64,000 nt of DNA from Nematopogon swammerdamellus (GCA_946902875.1 OX336344.1:20295791-20359790), one strand, 5' to 3'. Shown: positions 42,075-53,378, counted from the stretch's first letter. The notes: generated from the letters alone by a model not told the origin. A program made the numbers and translations.

Positions 42075-43800
42075 TTATGAAACTATCAAACCCAGAATAT
42101 GAGTACCGCTGCGGTGACGGCGTGATACTGCATGTGCACAGTCGCACCCCCACCGAACTACAGTCCACCCACTAACACCACGGGGTGAGAACGACTGTTG
42201 CGTACAGCGGCCCCATTCGGAAATAGACCGAAGCGTTTGTTTGAGATCAGACACAAGTCTTCGCCTCTTCATCCACAACATCCCGTCTGACTGAAGGGTC
42301 ACTGGTATAGGATCCATGTGCTGTACTGTCATCCGCATAACAATTTATGTTGCCGAGTGGCAGCATGTCATTGATATGCAGAAGAAACAGTGTTGGTGAC
42401 AAGACAACACAGATCCCTGCGGTACGCCGGCATTCACTGACAGGGCGTCCGAAGAGCAACCGTCCACTAGGACCTGAATGCTACGCCCATGTAGGAAGTC
42501 GGCGACCCAGTCGCAGAGGCCAGAAGGAAGTCCGTACGACGGAAGCTAGCCCAGAAGCGATTTGTGCCAAACCCATTCGAATGCCTTGGCAATATCGAGA
42601 CCAATTCACACCGTTTCAGCACCAATGCAGGAATCATATCCGGCCCACTCGCCTTCCTGGTGTCTAGGGAGATAAGCTCCGCCCGCACAGTTCGTTGTCG
42701 GAACTGTACTTCCGGCATGGAGTTCTCACACCTAGTTATGGATGGGGGGATGGCACCCCATCGTCCAGGGTGGAGTTCTACGCAAAGAGAGCATTTACAT
42801 TTGCGGAGTGGGCAAGTGAGCCCCCAGGACACTGTAGAGGTGGAAGGGAGGAGCGGTAGAAAATCGATACGACAGATTTTGTCGAGAGACCAAAACTCAC
42901 GGCTCCCAGTTGGGTGCTGGTTCAGCCTATCACCAACTCTGCCGATATGCTCGAATTTGGCCCTGACGATAGCCCTCTTGCAGGATCTGGAGAGGCGGTT
43001 GTATTCTTTCTTCAGTTCGGATACATTAGGATCGCGTCTGGTACGAGCGCACGACCATGCACGATAAGCTGCGCCATTAGCTGCGACAGCTTCACCACAG
43101 TCGCGGCTGTACCAGGCCTGGCTTTTACCACCGAGGCGCACGAGGGCGCTGGGAATGAACATCTCCATTCCCCCCAGAACCACCTCGGCTACGGCATAGG
43201 CGCATTCTGCCGGAATGCGCCAATGCCGTAGCCAAGGTGTAGATCATCCGAGGTGTAGATCATCCGAACTGAAGCATAGCTCTCTCCATGGGTAGGATGT
43301 GATGTATTCTCGCATCCCGTCCCAATCCGCTGACACGTAGTGCCAAATTGGACGCATTCCTCCAGTACGAGACTAAGGAGGCAAAAATGGCACCGTGGAC
43401 CCCACTAAACAGTGGTCAGAGAAGCCAAGAGGAGTGCTCACTGTGACTTTGTATCCAGCAGGGTTCGTCGTCAGCAGAAGATCCAGCAGAGAGGGTGCAT
43501 GACCGTCCATGTCTGGCACTTTGGTAGGTTGGTCTATCAGTTGAGGCAAGTCATGCGTCAGGGCGAAGTCGTAGGCGGCTCTCCCCTCGAAGTCAGTTCT
43601 CCCGGAGCCCAGCCACTCCTCGTGATGGGCATTAAAATCCCCAAGCAGAACCATATCCGCGGATATATATATATATAGGGAAACTACATGCACTTCATCT
43701 GCCGCTCTACTCAAGTGCTCGAACAATCGAGCTGTCCCCGCGTCGTCTGAGTGCGACCTGTAGATACTTACAGGCGGACACACGCGACTCCGTCCCCAAG
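42075..43800 (-). pseudogene. LINE-alpha, second copy, inverted and truncated
   Basis: Minus-strand frames give LLGDFNAHHEEWLGSG and FSDHCLVGS (43,400-43,660), KSQAWYSRDCGEAVA (about 43,110), ASGPDMIPALVLKRC (about 42,650) and HINDMLPLGNINCYADDS (about 42,330). The region between the palm N-terminus and motif B is deleted, and stops are frequent. It faces the plus copy tail to tail across the minisatellite. A (TA)n tract at 43,665-43,676 interrupts the endonuclease. Confidence 0.8.
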
Positions 43801-43844
43801 TGAACCGATTGTGATGATTCTTTTTTTATTTGAAAGCTGGTGCT

Positions 43845-44135
43845 TTCCGCGTGGTCCCATTTCAATTTCATCAAGATCGGATTGGAAAGCGAGGCGGATT
43901 CGCGAAGCCAAAAGCCGAGCGATTCCGCCGAGTACATTAATAGCAAAAAATTACTAAAAAAACTGAAATAAAAAACTATTAAAAAAATATAAAAACCGCC
44001 TTCAAAAATGTATGAAATAAAAAAAATCGAACCCTAGAGTTGAAGGCGGTGCAAGCAAAAATAACCGACCGCCTTCAACTCTAGGGTTCGATTTTTTTTT
44101 ATTTCATACATTTTTGAAGGCGGTTTTTAATTTTT
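43845..44135. mobile_element. Fold-back element FB1, copy 1
   Basis: Near-perfect inverted arms: AAAAACCGCCTTCAAAAATG at 43,991 to GAGTTGAAGGCGGT (44,050), and the complement at 44,068-44,130, around about 17 bp. The left flank 43,860-43,940 (CGGATTGGAAAGCGAGGCGG, GATTCCGCCGAGTACATTAA) matches the right flank of the copy at 48,425-48,910. Confidence 0.8.
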
Positions 44136-44289
44136 TAAATCGTTTTTTTACAAAAATGTATACACTTTATTTACATACAGACTGTACGTGCATGAAATAT
44201 GTTTAATAAGTTGTTTCGACATACTGTCATACAAATTAAATTACAGAACGAAAGTTAAATTTTAAAAGTTCCTAATACTATATAGATAG

Positions 44290-44530
44290 GCCCTACATTT
44301 TCGTTCCATAGGCGGCAGGACGGCGCGGCGGAGCGGCGTTGTAGTGGGACGACAGAGGTGGCGGGCGGAATAGCGAGCCGCGAGCATCGACGACGCTCGC
44401 GTGTCGTCTCGTCGGTCGCGGTGCGGGACGATGAGCTGCTGGCGCGCGGGCGGGCGGGCTTATTCTTCCCCACTCCCCGCAGCCCTCCCGCACCCCGAGT
44501 TCAGTGTAGTGCGAGCGCGCGCTTTTTAAA
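44290..44530 (+). promoter_or_regulatory. GC-rich island with Inr-like TTCAGTGTAG
   Basis: Strongly GC-rich (GGCGGCAGGACGGCGCGGCGG, GCGCGCGGGCGGGCGGGC) in an AT-rich setting, ending at GAGTTCAGTGTAGTGCGAGC, which contains an arthropod initiator-like TCAGT near 44,500. Both strands show short open frames without known domains. Candidate promoter or captured host sequence; weak evidence. Confidence 0.25.
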
Positions 44531-44639
44531 CGTTGTTTTATTATATTGCGATACTCGAAACTACTCGAAAGTTCATGTTTAATGGAGAAATTTTATTGGA
44601 TAATATACAATTATATTATATTTTGATGTTCTGTGTCTA

Positions 44640-45335
44640 ATAAGTTAATAAAAACAGACGAAGCAATTTTTCACAGTGCTTGGGTTATTGCCAAAAATAT
44701 GTAAAGGTTTGATCGATAAGGAAAATTTCCTAGATAATTATGAAAAGCGATATATTTAAAGAAATTAGGAGATGAAAAAAAATAAAAATTGACAGAGTAA
44801 TTTTTATAGGTATTTTCAAATTTCTGCCTGTTCGAAATCGAAATTTTCCTAGATAATGTTATATATATACTCTTATTAATATATAATATCATATTCTGAA
44901 AGAATTTTGGACAGAGCAATTTTTCACAGCGAATTATTGCCGAAAATCTGTAAAGGTGTGATCGATAAGGAAAATTTCCTAGATACTTGTCTAAAGCGAT
45001 ATATATAAATAAATTAAGACATATAATAAAATAAAAATTGACAGAGCAATTTTTCTGAAGAAGTTGTGATACAAAATAGGTATTTTCAAATTTCTGCCTA
45101 TTCGAAATCGAAATTTTCATAGATAATGTTATATATATACTCTTATTAATATATAATATCATATACGGAAGGAACTTCGGACGGAGCAATTTTTCACCAG
45201 CAGTTATAAGCGATTTTCATCTTTAGGTATAAATACCTAACTTCCAAACATAAAAAATCCTAGATAATTTGTCAAACGTGTATTTTAAACCCTACTTTAT
45301 CACACTGCAAAGATTCAGCGACAGAGGAATTACGT
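44640..45335. repeat. Right arm of the composite (inverted copy of 35.3-35.9 kb)
   Basis: Contains the inverted units CTAGATAATTATGAAAAGCG, TTTCTGCCTGTTCGAAATCG and GGACGGAGCAATTTTTCACC, then CTAACTTCCAAACATAAAAAATCC, matching the left arm. Two tandem units (44,690 and 44,960) mirror the left-arm tandem. Confidence 0.75.
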
Positions 45336-45349
45336 CGAGTGGAAATGCT

Positions 45350-47490
45350 TTATTGATTGGAGTAATAATTGTAAAATAACTAATGCGCTCTGGGTACTTA
45401 ATCAGCTATTTTCTAATAGCTGACAAATGAGAGAATACGGCAAAAAAATATTTGCGCTAAAATATCTGTAATCTCAGAAATAAAAGGTCGTAAATCACAG
45501 GTTATGCAATAAAAACCACAACATTTATTTAAATCGAAGAGGATTACTAAAAAAAAATTTATGACACGTGGCATGCAAATTATGGGAATAACTTCATCAT
45601 TTCATGAGCTTTCAGAAAAGGTACAAATGTTGTACACTTGCACACAAATTACATTTTTTTATCAGATATCAAGTATCAGACTCGTGCTGAAAATGAACGA
45701 AAAATTAAACGTCTGACACAGAGAGAACGTTTACTCGGGATCGGCCGTTTTGTCTCCCGCCAAAATTAGTAAATTAGTAATTAGTAAAACTAATTCCACG
45801 TTGTGGATTCCTTGTTGTTCTAAATTGTTCGTTATTTTTGAGTTGTGCCTGCAGTAGTGGCATTCACTCGTTAAAGATACGCTGATATTCTGTTTTGCTA
45901 TGGATTTTGCGACGGCGTTGACGCTGTAGCACAAAGGGAATATACGCGCGTCCTTATACCCTGATCGTCGTATACCTAATGTAAGAGTGTTTTCTGGGAC
46001 ATACCGGCGCCTCCGAGAAATCGACAGTATTAACCGAAGGCAGGCAGATGCTGGCAGACCAGGTGTTATTCCGCCTGAAGATGAGGAGGAAGTATTGGAG
46101 TTTTTCAGAAGAGATCCTACTACTTCACTTAGAGTTGCAGCCAGGCGCCTTGGATTAAGCCAGTGGCAAGTGTGGTTTACTGTACATACAGCACGGCTGT
46201 ACCCATTCCACTGCACGCCCGTGCATGCTATCGAAGAGTGAGATCCTGCTAGAAGGATGGATTTTTGTCGTTTTATGATAAACATCGACCTAGAGAACCC
46301 AATTATTTGAGTAAGATTTTGTGGACGGACGAATCGAAGTTTTTTTTTTTTTTTTATGTAATCCGGTATGGGTGACTGAGTCGGAGGGGCCAAAGCAGAA
46401 GGTAGGTGCCATACCGGAGACTTCCCTGGATTACTGGCTATACTGGACTAGAGGAGAACACAGCCGAGGCTGCTATGCGGCCATCTTACATCCAGTACGG
46501 TGGTACAAACCCAGTCGGCTACAATTTGAGCCTACCGCCTAGTAAGGGGCAAGGGAAGGGACCTACAGTTTTACACCGGTTCCGAACGGTGAAGCGGCAG
46601 GTGTAGGTATGCACGTAAATTTTTTCGTCAGAAAAAACTCATTGGTACACGCCGACCGGATTCGAACCGCGGACCTCTCGCATGAGAAACCGATGCCCAA
46701 ACCACTCGGCCACCCGCCGCATTGCTTGGGTGCAGCTCTAATTGAAGTAGTAGGATCTCTTCTGAAAAACTCCAATACTTCCTCCTCATCTTCAGCCTGA
46801 ATAACACCTGGTCTGGCAGCATCTGCCTGCCTTCGGTTAATACTGCCGATTTCTCGGAGGCACCGGTATGTCCCAGAAAACACTCTTACATTAGGTATAC
46901 GACGATCAGGGGAAGGATGCTCGTATTCCCTTTGTGCCGCAGCGTCAACGCCGTCGCAAAATCCATAGCAAAACAGAATATCAGCGTATTCTTCACGAGT
47001 GAATGCAGCCATTACTGCAGGCACAACTCAAAAATAACGAACAATTTAGAACAACAAGGAATCAATAACGTGGAATTCGTTTTACTAATTACTAATTTAC
47101 TAATTTTGGCGGAAGACAAAACGGCCGATCCCGAGTAAACGTTCTACATGTGTCAGACGTTTAATTTTTCGTTCATTTTGAGCACGAGTCTGATACTTGA
47201 TATCTGATAAAAAATGTAACTTGTGTGCAAGTGTACAACATTTGTACCTTTTCTGAAAGCTCATGAAATGATGAAGTTATTCCCATAATTTGCATGCCAT
47301 GTGTCATAAATTTTTTTTAGTAATCCTCTTCGATTTAAATAAATTTTGTGGTTTTTTTGCATAACCTGTGATTTATGACCTTTTATTTCTGAGATTACGG
47401 ATATTTTAAAAGTAGTCTCTCATTCGTCAGCTATTAGAAATGGCTGATTAAGTACCCAGAGTGGAGTAATTATTTTATAATTATCATTTT
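45350..47490. mobile_element. Inverted duplication of a Tc1/mariner-type element end
   Basis: Left half (plus) encodes FSGTYRRLREIDSINRRQ, RPGVIPPEDEEEVLEFFRR, DPTTSLRVAARRLGLSQW (helix-turn-helix region, 45,987-46,180) and reaches the first catalytic Asp in LWTDESK (about 46,318-46,338). Right half (minus, 46,734-47,024) encodes the same N-terminus from MAAFTREEYADILFCYG. Flanks 45,360-45,790 and 47,060-47,480 are inverted copies (CGGGATCGGCCGTTTTGTC / GACAAAACGGCCGATCCCG). The C-terminal DDE half is absent, so neither copy is active. Confidence 0.75.
46395..46718 (-). repeat. SINE-A at the centre of the inverted pair
   Basis: Inverse SINE-A: GTGCCATACCGGAGACTTCC to CACTCGGCCACCCGCCG; the head ends exactly where the right transposase half begins. 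B-box complement GGATTCGAACCGCGG at 46,659. Placement at the dyad suggests it entered at the joint. Confidence 0.8.
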
Positions 47491-47735
47491 TTGGTAACAA
47501 GACAGAAAATTTAAAAAAAAATGTTAAAACCTAAATAACTCAAAAACTATTGATTTTCGACCCATAGTTCATTGGGTCAAATTTGTTGCAAATTAGCTCT
47601 AAAATGACCCCTTAGAAGGAATGTATCGAATTACCAAACATTCTGTATAATTATTTGAATGCGTGATCTTTTTTTTTCAGAATTTGTGCAGGACGTATGT
47701 AGATTATATTTTAGGGAGTTTTCGAAAGTACTCAC

Positions 47736-47915
47736 TGCAGTCCTCGTACTTGACACATTTGTTCTTGTCATTGCGATAGTATTTGTCCGGGCAGAAGCAG
47801 CCGCTCACACACTGCTTGGTGCAGTTCCCGACGGCTCCGCGGTTTTCGCAAGTGTACGGGCACGCCGTGCCGCACTCCTTGTATATTTCACCCTTCGGGC
47901 ATCGCGTGGGATGAG
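47736..47915 (-). CDS. TIL-domain exon
   Basis: 60 codons, ten cysteines. Opens HPTRCPKGEIYKECGTAC and ends CVKYEDC. Acceptor TTACAG, donor GTGAGT, phase 1-1. Loop CTKQC, predicted P1 lysine, as in class D and 28220. Close in layout to 52293 (YRNDKNKCVKYEDC against YRNDENKCVNYDDC). Lies 89 bp from the right edge of the composite element. Confidence 0.92.
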
Positions 47916-47919
47916 CTGT

Positions 47920-48420
47920 AAGAATATTTTTATTTCTAATAAATAAATTGAATTGTTTTCTTTCACGTCACTAATTAAAATACGCAATAAGAGAGAAAGC
48001 ATAAGGAACTACAGTGCCAAATCAGCAGGTGTGATTTTCTTCTGTTCAATAATAAACAATATTCTGAAATATTAATTGTAATCGACGATATCTCTACTTA
48101 AATCTATGTAAAACATTTCATTAATTAACATAATCATGAAATATTTGAGGAAACCGAGAAGACTATGACAATTCCAAAATATGTGAATTGTTTGTGTTAG
48201 ATCGTTAATGTTTTGGATTTTCTGTAGTGAGATTGGTGCATGGGCTATATACAAGAAGTGTTAGTAGAAGGGAATTTGTTAAAGACAAAATGCTTTAAAT
48301 GTTATTTAGAAAGAAAGGATTATTCAGACTGAAAGAAAAGAATGAAACACCAAATCACAGATAGCATTTTATTAACTATAGAACTAAACAACGATAAAAT
48401 TCATAGAATAATAATAGAAT
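47920..48420. other. Intron, no gene seen
   Basis: AT-rich sequence without recognisable exon or repeat. A (GAAAGAAAAGAATGAAAC)-like purine run lies near 48,330. Confidence 0.4.
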
Positions 48421-48424
48421 AAAA

Positions 48425-48910
48425 AAAAAGTTTTAAAAAACATAAAACCGACTTCCTAAAAAAAGTAAAACTAAAAAACTATTTAAAATAAAAATATAAA
48501 AACCGCCTTCAAAAATATATGAAATAAAAACCTAAAAAAAAAACGAACCCTAGAGTTGAAGGCGGTGCTAAAAAGGCTACACAAATCACAAAGGATATTA
48601 TCATCCACTCATGTTTTCTTTCATGCATCATTTTTGCTTGCTTTAGCACCGCCTTCAACTCTAGGGTTCGTTTTTTTTTTAGGTTTTTATTTCATATATT
48701 TTTGAAGGCGGTTTTTATATTTTTATTTTAAATAGTTTTTTAGTTTTACTTTTTTTAGGAAGTCGGTTTTATGTTTTTTAAAACTTTTTTTTTATTTCAC
48801 AGTTTTTTTTAGTAATTTTTTGCTATTAATGTACTCGGCGGAATCGCTCGGCCTTCGGCCTCGCGATTCCGCCTCGCTTTCCAATCCGATCTTGACCCAA
48901 TTAAAATAGG
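48425..48910. mobile_element. Fold-back element FB1, copy 2
   Basis: Long inverted arms (about 170 bp): AAAAAGTTTTAAAAAACATAAAACC at 48,425 onward pairs with the region ending 48,800. The inner arms AACCGCCTTCAAAAATATATG and CCTAGAGTTGAAGGCGG pair around about 90 bp of unique loop. The right flank GTACTCGGCGGAATCGCTCGG is shared with copy 1. Confidence 0.8.
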
Positions 48911-48914
48911 ACCA

Positions 48915-49262
48915 CGTCAGCTTCGATAGCTCAGTGGTGCAGACAGTCAACTGTCGCTATTGAATGTTAAGCAACGCTGGGTGTGGTCAGTACTTGGATG
49001 GGTGACCGCTGACCGTTGGAGGCTGACCGAGGTTCGAATTCCTCGTAAAACTGTAAGTCCCTTCCCTCCTAATCTTACTTGGTGGTAGGGTTTAACCTGC
49101 CCGGGTTGGTACCACCGCACTGAATTAAACGTCGGTCGAAACGGCTATGTAAATAGTTTGTGTTTTCACAAATCAAATCTCATCAAAGGGGGAAGCACTG
49201 ACATGGCTCTTAGTTTACCCGGTGTTATGGGCTGACATCACGGACGTTGTAGGTGATGTTGC
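48915..49262 (+). repeat. SINE-B, full head
   Basis: tRNA-like ATAGCTCAGTGGTGCAGAC at 48,927, 5S-like TTAAGCAACGCTGGGTGTGG...GTACTTGGATGGGTGACCGC at 48,967-49,010, then B-box-like GAGGTTCGAATTCCTCG. It supports the same chimeric head as the copy at 28,447. Confidence 0.85.
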
Positions 49263-49828
49263 AGAACTTAGTAGAATGGACAGACATAAACGTGTAACGG
49301 AACCCTACTTTTATTATAAAATAACCGTCGGAGGACCTTGGTTGAAAATTGAGAAAATTAGTAGAACGGACAGACATACATTTGTTACGGAACCCTACTT
49401 TTATTATAAATAACCGTCGGAGGGCCTTGGTTGAAAATTGTAAAATTTTGTAGAACGGACAGACATACATTTGTTACGGAACCCTACATTCATTTTGAAA
49501 TAAATGTTAAATTTTGTAGAACGGACAGACATGCATTTGTTACGGAACCCTACATTCATCTTGCAGAACTTAGTAGAATGGACAGACATAAACGTGTTAC
49601 GGAACCCTACTTTTATTATAAAATAACCGTCGGAGGACCTTGGTTGAAAATTGTAAAATTTAGTAGAACGGATAGACATGCATTTGTTACGGAACCCTAC
49701 ATTAATTTTGAAATAAATGTTAAATTTAGTAGAAAAGACAGACATGCATTTGTTACGGAACCCTTCATTCATTTTGCAGAACTTAGTAGAATGGACAGAC
49801 ATAAACGTGTTACCGAACCCTACTTAAC
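49261..49828. repeat. Tandem array of GGACAGACAT / GTTACGGAACCCTAC units
   Basis: Alternating short units carry AGAACTTAGTAGAATGGACAG or AGAACGGACAGACATACATTTG, each followed by TTACGGAACCCTAC. The longer composite unit (with ACCGTCGGAGGACCTTGG) begins near 49,261 and 49,564, and the last partial one near 49,777. The array stays open in one plus frame for 154 codons because of its periodicity; I do not call a gene. Confidence 0.75.
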
Positions 49829-49996
49829 AGTTGCACTCCGGCAGTGCCGGCAGATCCCGTGCCACTCTAACTTAACCCTTAATGCAATGACTTAAGGTTT
49901 CATTTTAAAAATGACGCTGACGCGATGTCGCGAATTATACATTTTTTACCCACCTAAAAAAGTGCCAAGCGCCGCTAAAGAAGTTTTCACTTCAAC
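49829..49996. mobile_element. Dispersed element CAGTTGCACTCC...TTCACTTCAA
   Basis: Short copy of the element at 6,058-6,518, sharing both ends and TTAACCCTTAATGCAATGAC, ACCCACCTAAAAAAGTGCC. Without the insertion seen there, it shows the family's basic length of about 168 bp. Confidence 0.6.
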
Positions 49997-49999
49997 AAC

Positions 50000-51195
50000 C
50001 TCAGGGTTATCCCCTTTCAAATAAAAAAAAAAGAATTTTCAAAATCGGCCCACAATTGACGGAGTAATCGCGTAACAAACATGCAAAAAAAGAAAACATA
50101 CCGTCGTTGAGAATCTCTTAGGTCTAAAGTAAATTGCTCGTGAAGACAAATGCAACGAGCCCAAACACGATGGGTTTATCATGTGTAGTTTAGGAGTTCC
50201 TATGGCCACCTTCTGTCTCCATCATCAGACCAGCTCGATGGTACTCGTACCCAAATAGTTTGAATTACGTCGCCGACGTAATACAAACTCTTTGCTCGTA
50301 CCATAATAAATTAAGCGCACCTGGCCGGTCGGAAAAGATAAAAAATTTCAAATTTAGAATATTCATGAAACAAGGGTCCGAATATGTATCACTAGTATAT
50401 CGATTCATGTATTTCAACAGGACAGAGAAAATTTCAAAATATTAAGTATTTAATACTTTTTAGTTCTTTTTTTTTTGTTTTTTGGAAATCGGTTTAATAT
50501 TTTTTAAAACAGTTTTTATTTCATTCTTTTTAGTAATATTACATAAAAAAGAATAATCGAAATCGAATAATCGAAATCGATTGAAGTGGTACAGAATTAT
50601 TCGCCATATGTGTCAGACTGCAAATTGCTGAATAAGTCCACATCACAAAAGTTTTGCTGAAGGTAACCACACACCATACTAATTTATCAAACTAAAAATT
50701 GCCGAATACGACCACATCACAAGTTTTGCTGAAGGTAACCACACACTATAGTATTATGCTGATTTTACGAAAACCACTCAACCAATTTCGATAAAATTGA
50801 AATGGGACCACCTCGGAAGTATGACCTAACTAACAAAAAAAGAATTTTCTAAATCGGCCCTCAATTGACGGAGAAATCGCGTAACAAACATACAAAAAAA
50901 TAAAAAAAAAATAAATAAAAAAAAAAATAAAAAAAAACATACAGACGAATTGAGAACCTCCTCCTTTTTTGGAAGTCGGTTAAAAAGAAGAAGATCATAA
51001 TGAAAGGAGAAGACAAATAGAAGACAGTCCCCACCGAAAGCTGTGCATAAATTTAAATGTGCAAAAATAGAAACAGAACTAGAAACTGCGTGTTTAAATC
51101 GAAACTGTGTACCGGTGGGAAGCGCTGAGGCATTCGTCTTGACATCGGCTTCACCGTGAAAAATCCAGTTCCATTTAAAACGAAAGCCATATTTT
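50000..51195. other. Intron with fold-back fragments, no gene
   Basis: 50,330-50,560 holds one arm of an FB-type element (TCCGAATATGTATCACTAG, ATATCGATTCATGTATTTC), related to 54,030-54,090. GCTGAAGGTAACCACACAC is repeated near 50,655 and 50,731. A/T and (AAAT)n runs lie at 50,893-50,940. No TIL exon. Confidence 0.5.
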
Positions 51196-51203
51196 CTACT
51201 AAC

Positions 51204-51386
51204 TGCAGTCCTGTGGAAGAACACATTTTCCGGTGACGTCGTCGTATATGTATCCCTCTCGACAGTCGCAGCCGAACAGGTTGCAAGCCATTGGACAAAT
51301 GCGAGTCTCATTCTTGCCATAGTCAGCACAAGTGTTCCCACAACGTATTCCGCAGCCGGGTTTCGTGTTGGGATCGTTGTTACATG
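51204..51386 (-). CDS. TIL-domain exon
   Basis: 61 codons, ten cysteines. Opens ACNNDPNTKPGCGIRC and ends CVLPQDC. Acceptor TTCACAG, donor GTTAGT, phase 1-1. Loop CPMAC puts methionine at predicted P1, chymotrypsin-like by analogy with the honeybee chymotrypsin inhibitor, which also uses Met. A likely N-glycosylation sequon is visible (KNETR). Paralogue of 34428. Confidence 0.92.
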
Positions 51387-51889
51387 CTGTGAAGACCACA
51401 TTTTAGAGTTAGAATTGAAAACAATGAAATCAGTTTACGACTGAGCACTTGCGTGAAGTGATTAGCCAACATTTAAGCATGGATTACAGACTATACTCTC
51501 AAATATATAATTCTTAACTCTAGACCCCATGTAGATGGAGACTTCTCCGCCTAATAGGCGGTGCCTATGACCCTATATAAGTTTTTGTAAGTGTGTTTAT
51601 GCTATGGTAGACATCGGCATATTTCTTCTGTGGTCTTATTTACCAAAATCTTGTTCGGTCCACTTCTGGGTGTGGACCTCTCCACATTTTCCCATCTCAT
51701 TCAAAATTCAAGCTCAAAAATTCAAGTCATTCAGTATGACTATTTATGTATATGTATATTTATATAAATAGTCTCAGATTGTCTGTCCTTTGTCTCTCTA
51801 GCGTTGCGAAAGAGCTCTTTTCCACGATGAACGCAGAAAGTGTTAAGGCCTGTACATGTAGTTGAGCCATTAGGCAAGGTATATAAAGA

Positions 51890-52215
51890 AGGTTTACTGG
51901 CCTAAAATAGTGCTAGCTGGAAGACTTGGTTCTGGCCATATTCCATTGAACATATTTAAATTCCTGATGAAAAAGAGAGATTCTCCAAATTGTGATCGTT
52001 GTAACAAGGAGGATGACATGCTATCATTTGCTGATGGAGTGTAGTCAGAACGAGGAGTTAGGAAGGGAATTGAAGACGTCACTTAGGGTGGAAAGACTAA
52101 ATTTGTTTTTTAGTATATATAAACTGTTGGCGAGCCCATGTGAGAGGGATTTAGTAAATGTGTTTGATTTCATTGAGCGTTCTCTATCGCTTAGTGACTC
52201 TGGGCCCTAATTGAT
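51890..52215 (+). pseudogene. Non-LTR retrotransposon C-terminal fragment
   Basis: Plus frames give LAGRLGSGHIPLNIFKFLM and CDRCNKEDDM, then after a frameshift HLLMECSQNEELGRELK and VNVFDFIERSLSL. A CxxC...HxxxxC zinc-binding tail of this type closes the RT of several insect LINEs (I/R1-like). Upstream and downstream parts are missing. The rest of the intron, 51,400-51,890, shows nothing else. Confidence 0.6.
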
Positions 52216-52292
52216 AGGGAAGATGAGTACTATGGGGTTGATATTAACAAATAATTGTTTAAAGCCCTAACAATAATTTAAAAAAGGCTTAC

Positions 52293-52466
52293 TGCAGTCG
52301 TCGTAGTTGACGCATTTGTTCTCATCGTTGCGATACAAGCCGGGCGGACAGAAGCATCCGGATACGCATCCTTGAGTGCAGGATTGTGGTTGTCCGCGGT
52401 TGGCGCAAGTCGCGATACATGCTGAACCGCACGAGTTGTATACCTCGCCAGATGGACATTCTGGCG
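52293..52466 (-). CDS. TIL-domain exon
   Basis: 58 codons, ten cysteines. Opens APECPSGEVYNSCGSAC and ends CVNYDDC. Acceptor TGTGTAG, donor GTAAGC, phase 1-1. Loop CTQGC puts glutamine at predicted P1. Layout matches 47736 and class D/E. Confidence 0.92.
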
Positions 52467-52499
52467 CTACACAATCAAGTTTTTACATAAAATTCTAAC

Positions 52500-53370
52500 A
52501 CATTTTATCTGTGTTTGGTTTAAATTAAAGGACTGGTCTCAAAATTTTGTGAGGTACCTAACTGCTTCGTACGTGACTACTGCATCACACCACATGACAT
52601 CTCTACAATACATTACTTTACATTAAATTACACCACATTACACGACACTACCCCAAATTACACTGCACAACCACTACAAAACACTGCACTGCATTGACAC
52701 ACACTAGAAATAGAAATAGAAATAAATTGCTCGATAATCGTACATAACGCTTATAATGTTATACACAGGAAAGTTACAGTCTTATTGCATACTATTCCCT
52801 ACCATGATTACTGTGTATAACATGGACGGCCTAACCCTCAGATCAGGAAAGGCATTTTGCCAAAAACTAAGAGCGCACTTCGGAGTAATATCAGACACAA
52901 AGACAAAAGCGTGACTAACTCGCCTGGCGGGTGCATTCAACGAAACATGCGGGTATTCCGCATGTGGCGGAGACGGGGCCACGCCCCCTCCGCATATCTC
53001 CTTCCTTTCCTGATCTGAGGCCTAACCTGAGGCATATATATTCGGTGCCTGAGGCGAACGCACGTACGCACACAAATAAATTTCTCTAATACAAATGCTT
53101 GACATGCACCTATACATGGCCTGAGCACTACTAAACTCGCAGAATTTTATGCTCACCGTCATGCGTGAATGTATTTGTACGCCTCAGGTTAGAACGAACG
53201 ACCTATACATTCCCGTATCAGATATGGTAGGTTTCTACTTTTGTCGCGTGCACTACATACACACGTTTGATCCCACTGAACAATGGTCTAACCAGAGAAA
53301 CAAAGGTGTCCAGATTTCAAATCTTTTATCTCGCGAAATTTAATTTAATTTTAAATTTTATCTAATGAAA
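52500..53370. other. Intron with LINE tail and inverted repeat, no gene
   Basis: 52,700-52,730 (AGAAATAGAAATAGAAATAA) is a simple-repeat tail. CCTCAGATCAGGAAAGG (52,836) and CCTTTCCTGATCTGAGG (53,005) form an inverted pair about 170 bp apart, probably a MITE. No exon. Confidence 0.5.
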
Positions 53371-53378
53371 ATACTCAC

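Larger units (their letters stand above)
35112..47647. mobile_element. 12.5-kb composite bounded by long inverted arms
   Basis: The left end TACAGGATGTTTGGTAATTC (35,112) and right end (inward from 47,647) TACAGAATGTTTGGTAATTC start a shared inverted sequence: CGATACATTCCTTCTAAGG, GGTCATT, AGAGCTAATTTGCAACAAA. TA at both edges and CAG-type ends suit a Tc1/mariner-like element. Arms extend to about 35,930 on the left; on the right they occupy 44,640-45,335 and 47,490-47,647 and are split by the transposase inverted pair. The core carries two LINE-alpha copies, a minisatellite, a fold-back element and a GC-rich stretch. It all lies in one intron of the TIL gene. Confidence 0.65.

Noticed and set aside
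49404..49895. Open frames of 132-154 codons on both strands of the 49.3-49.8 kb array
   Set aside because: Both strands are open because of tandem repetition; no domain and no start or promoter context.
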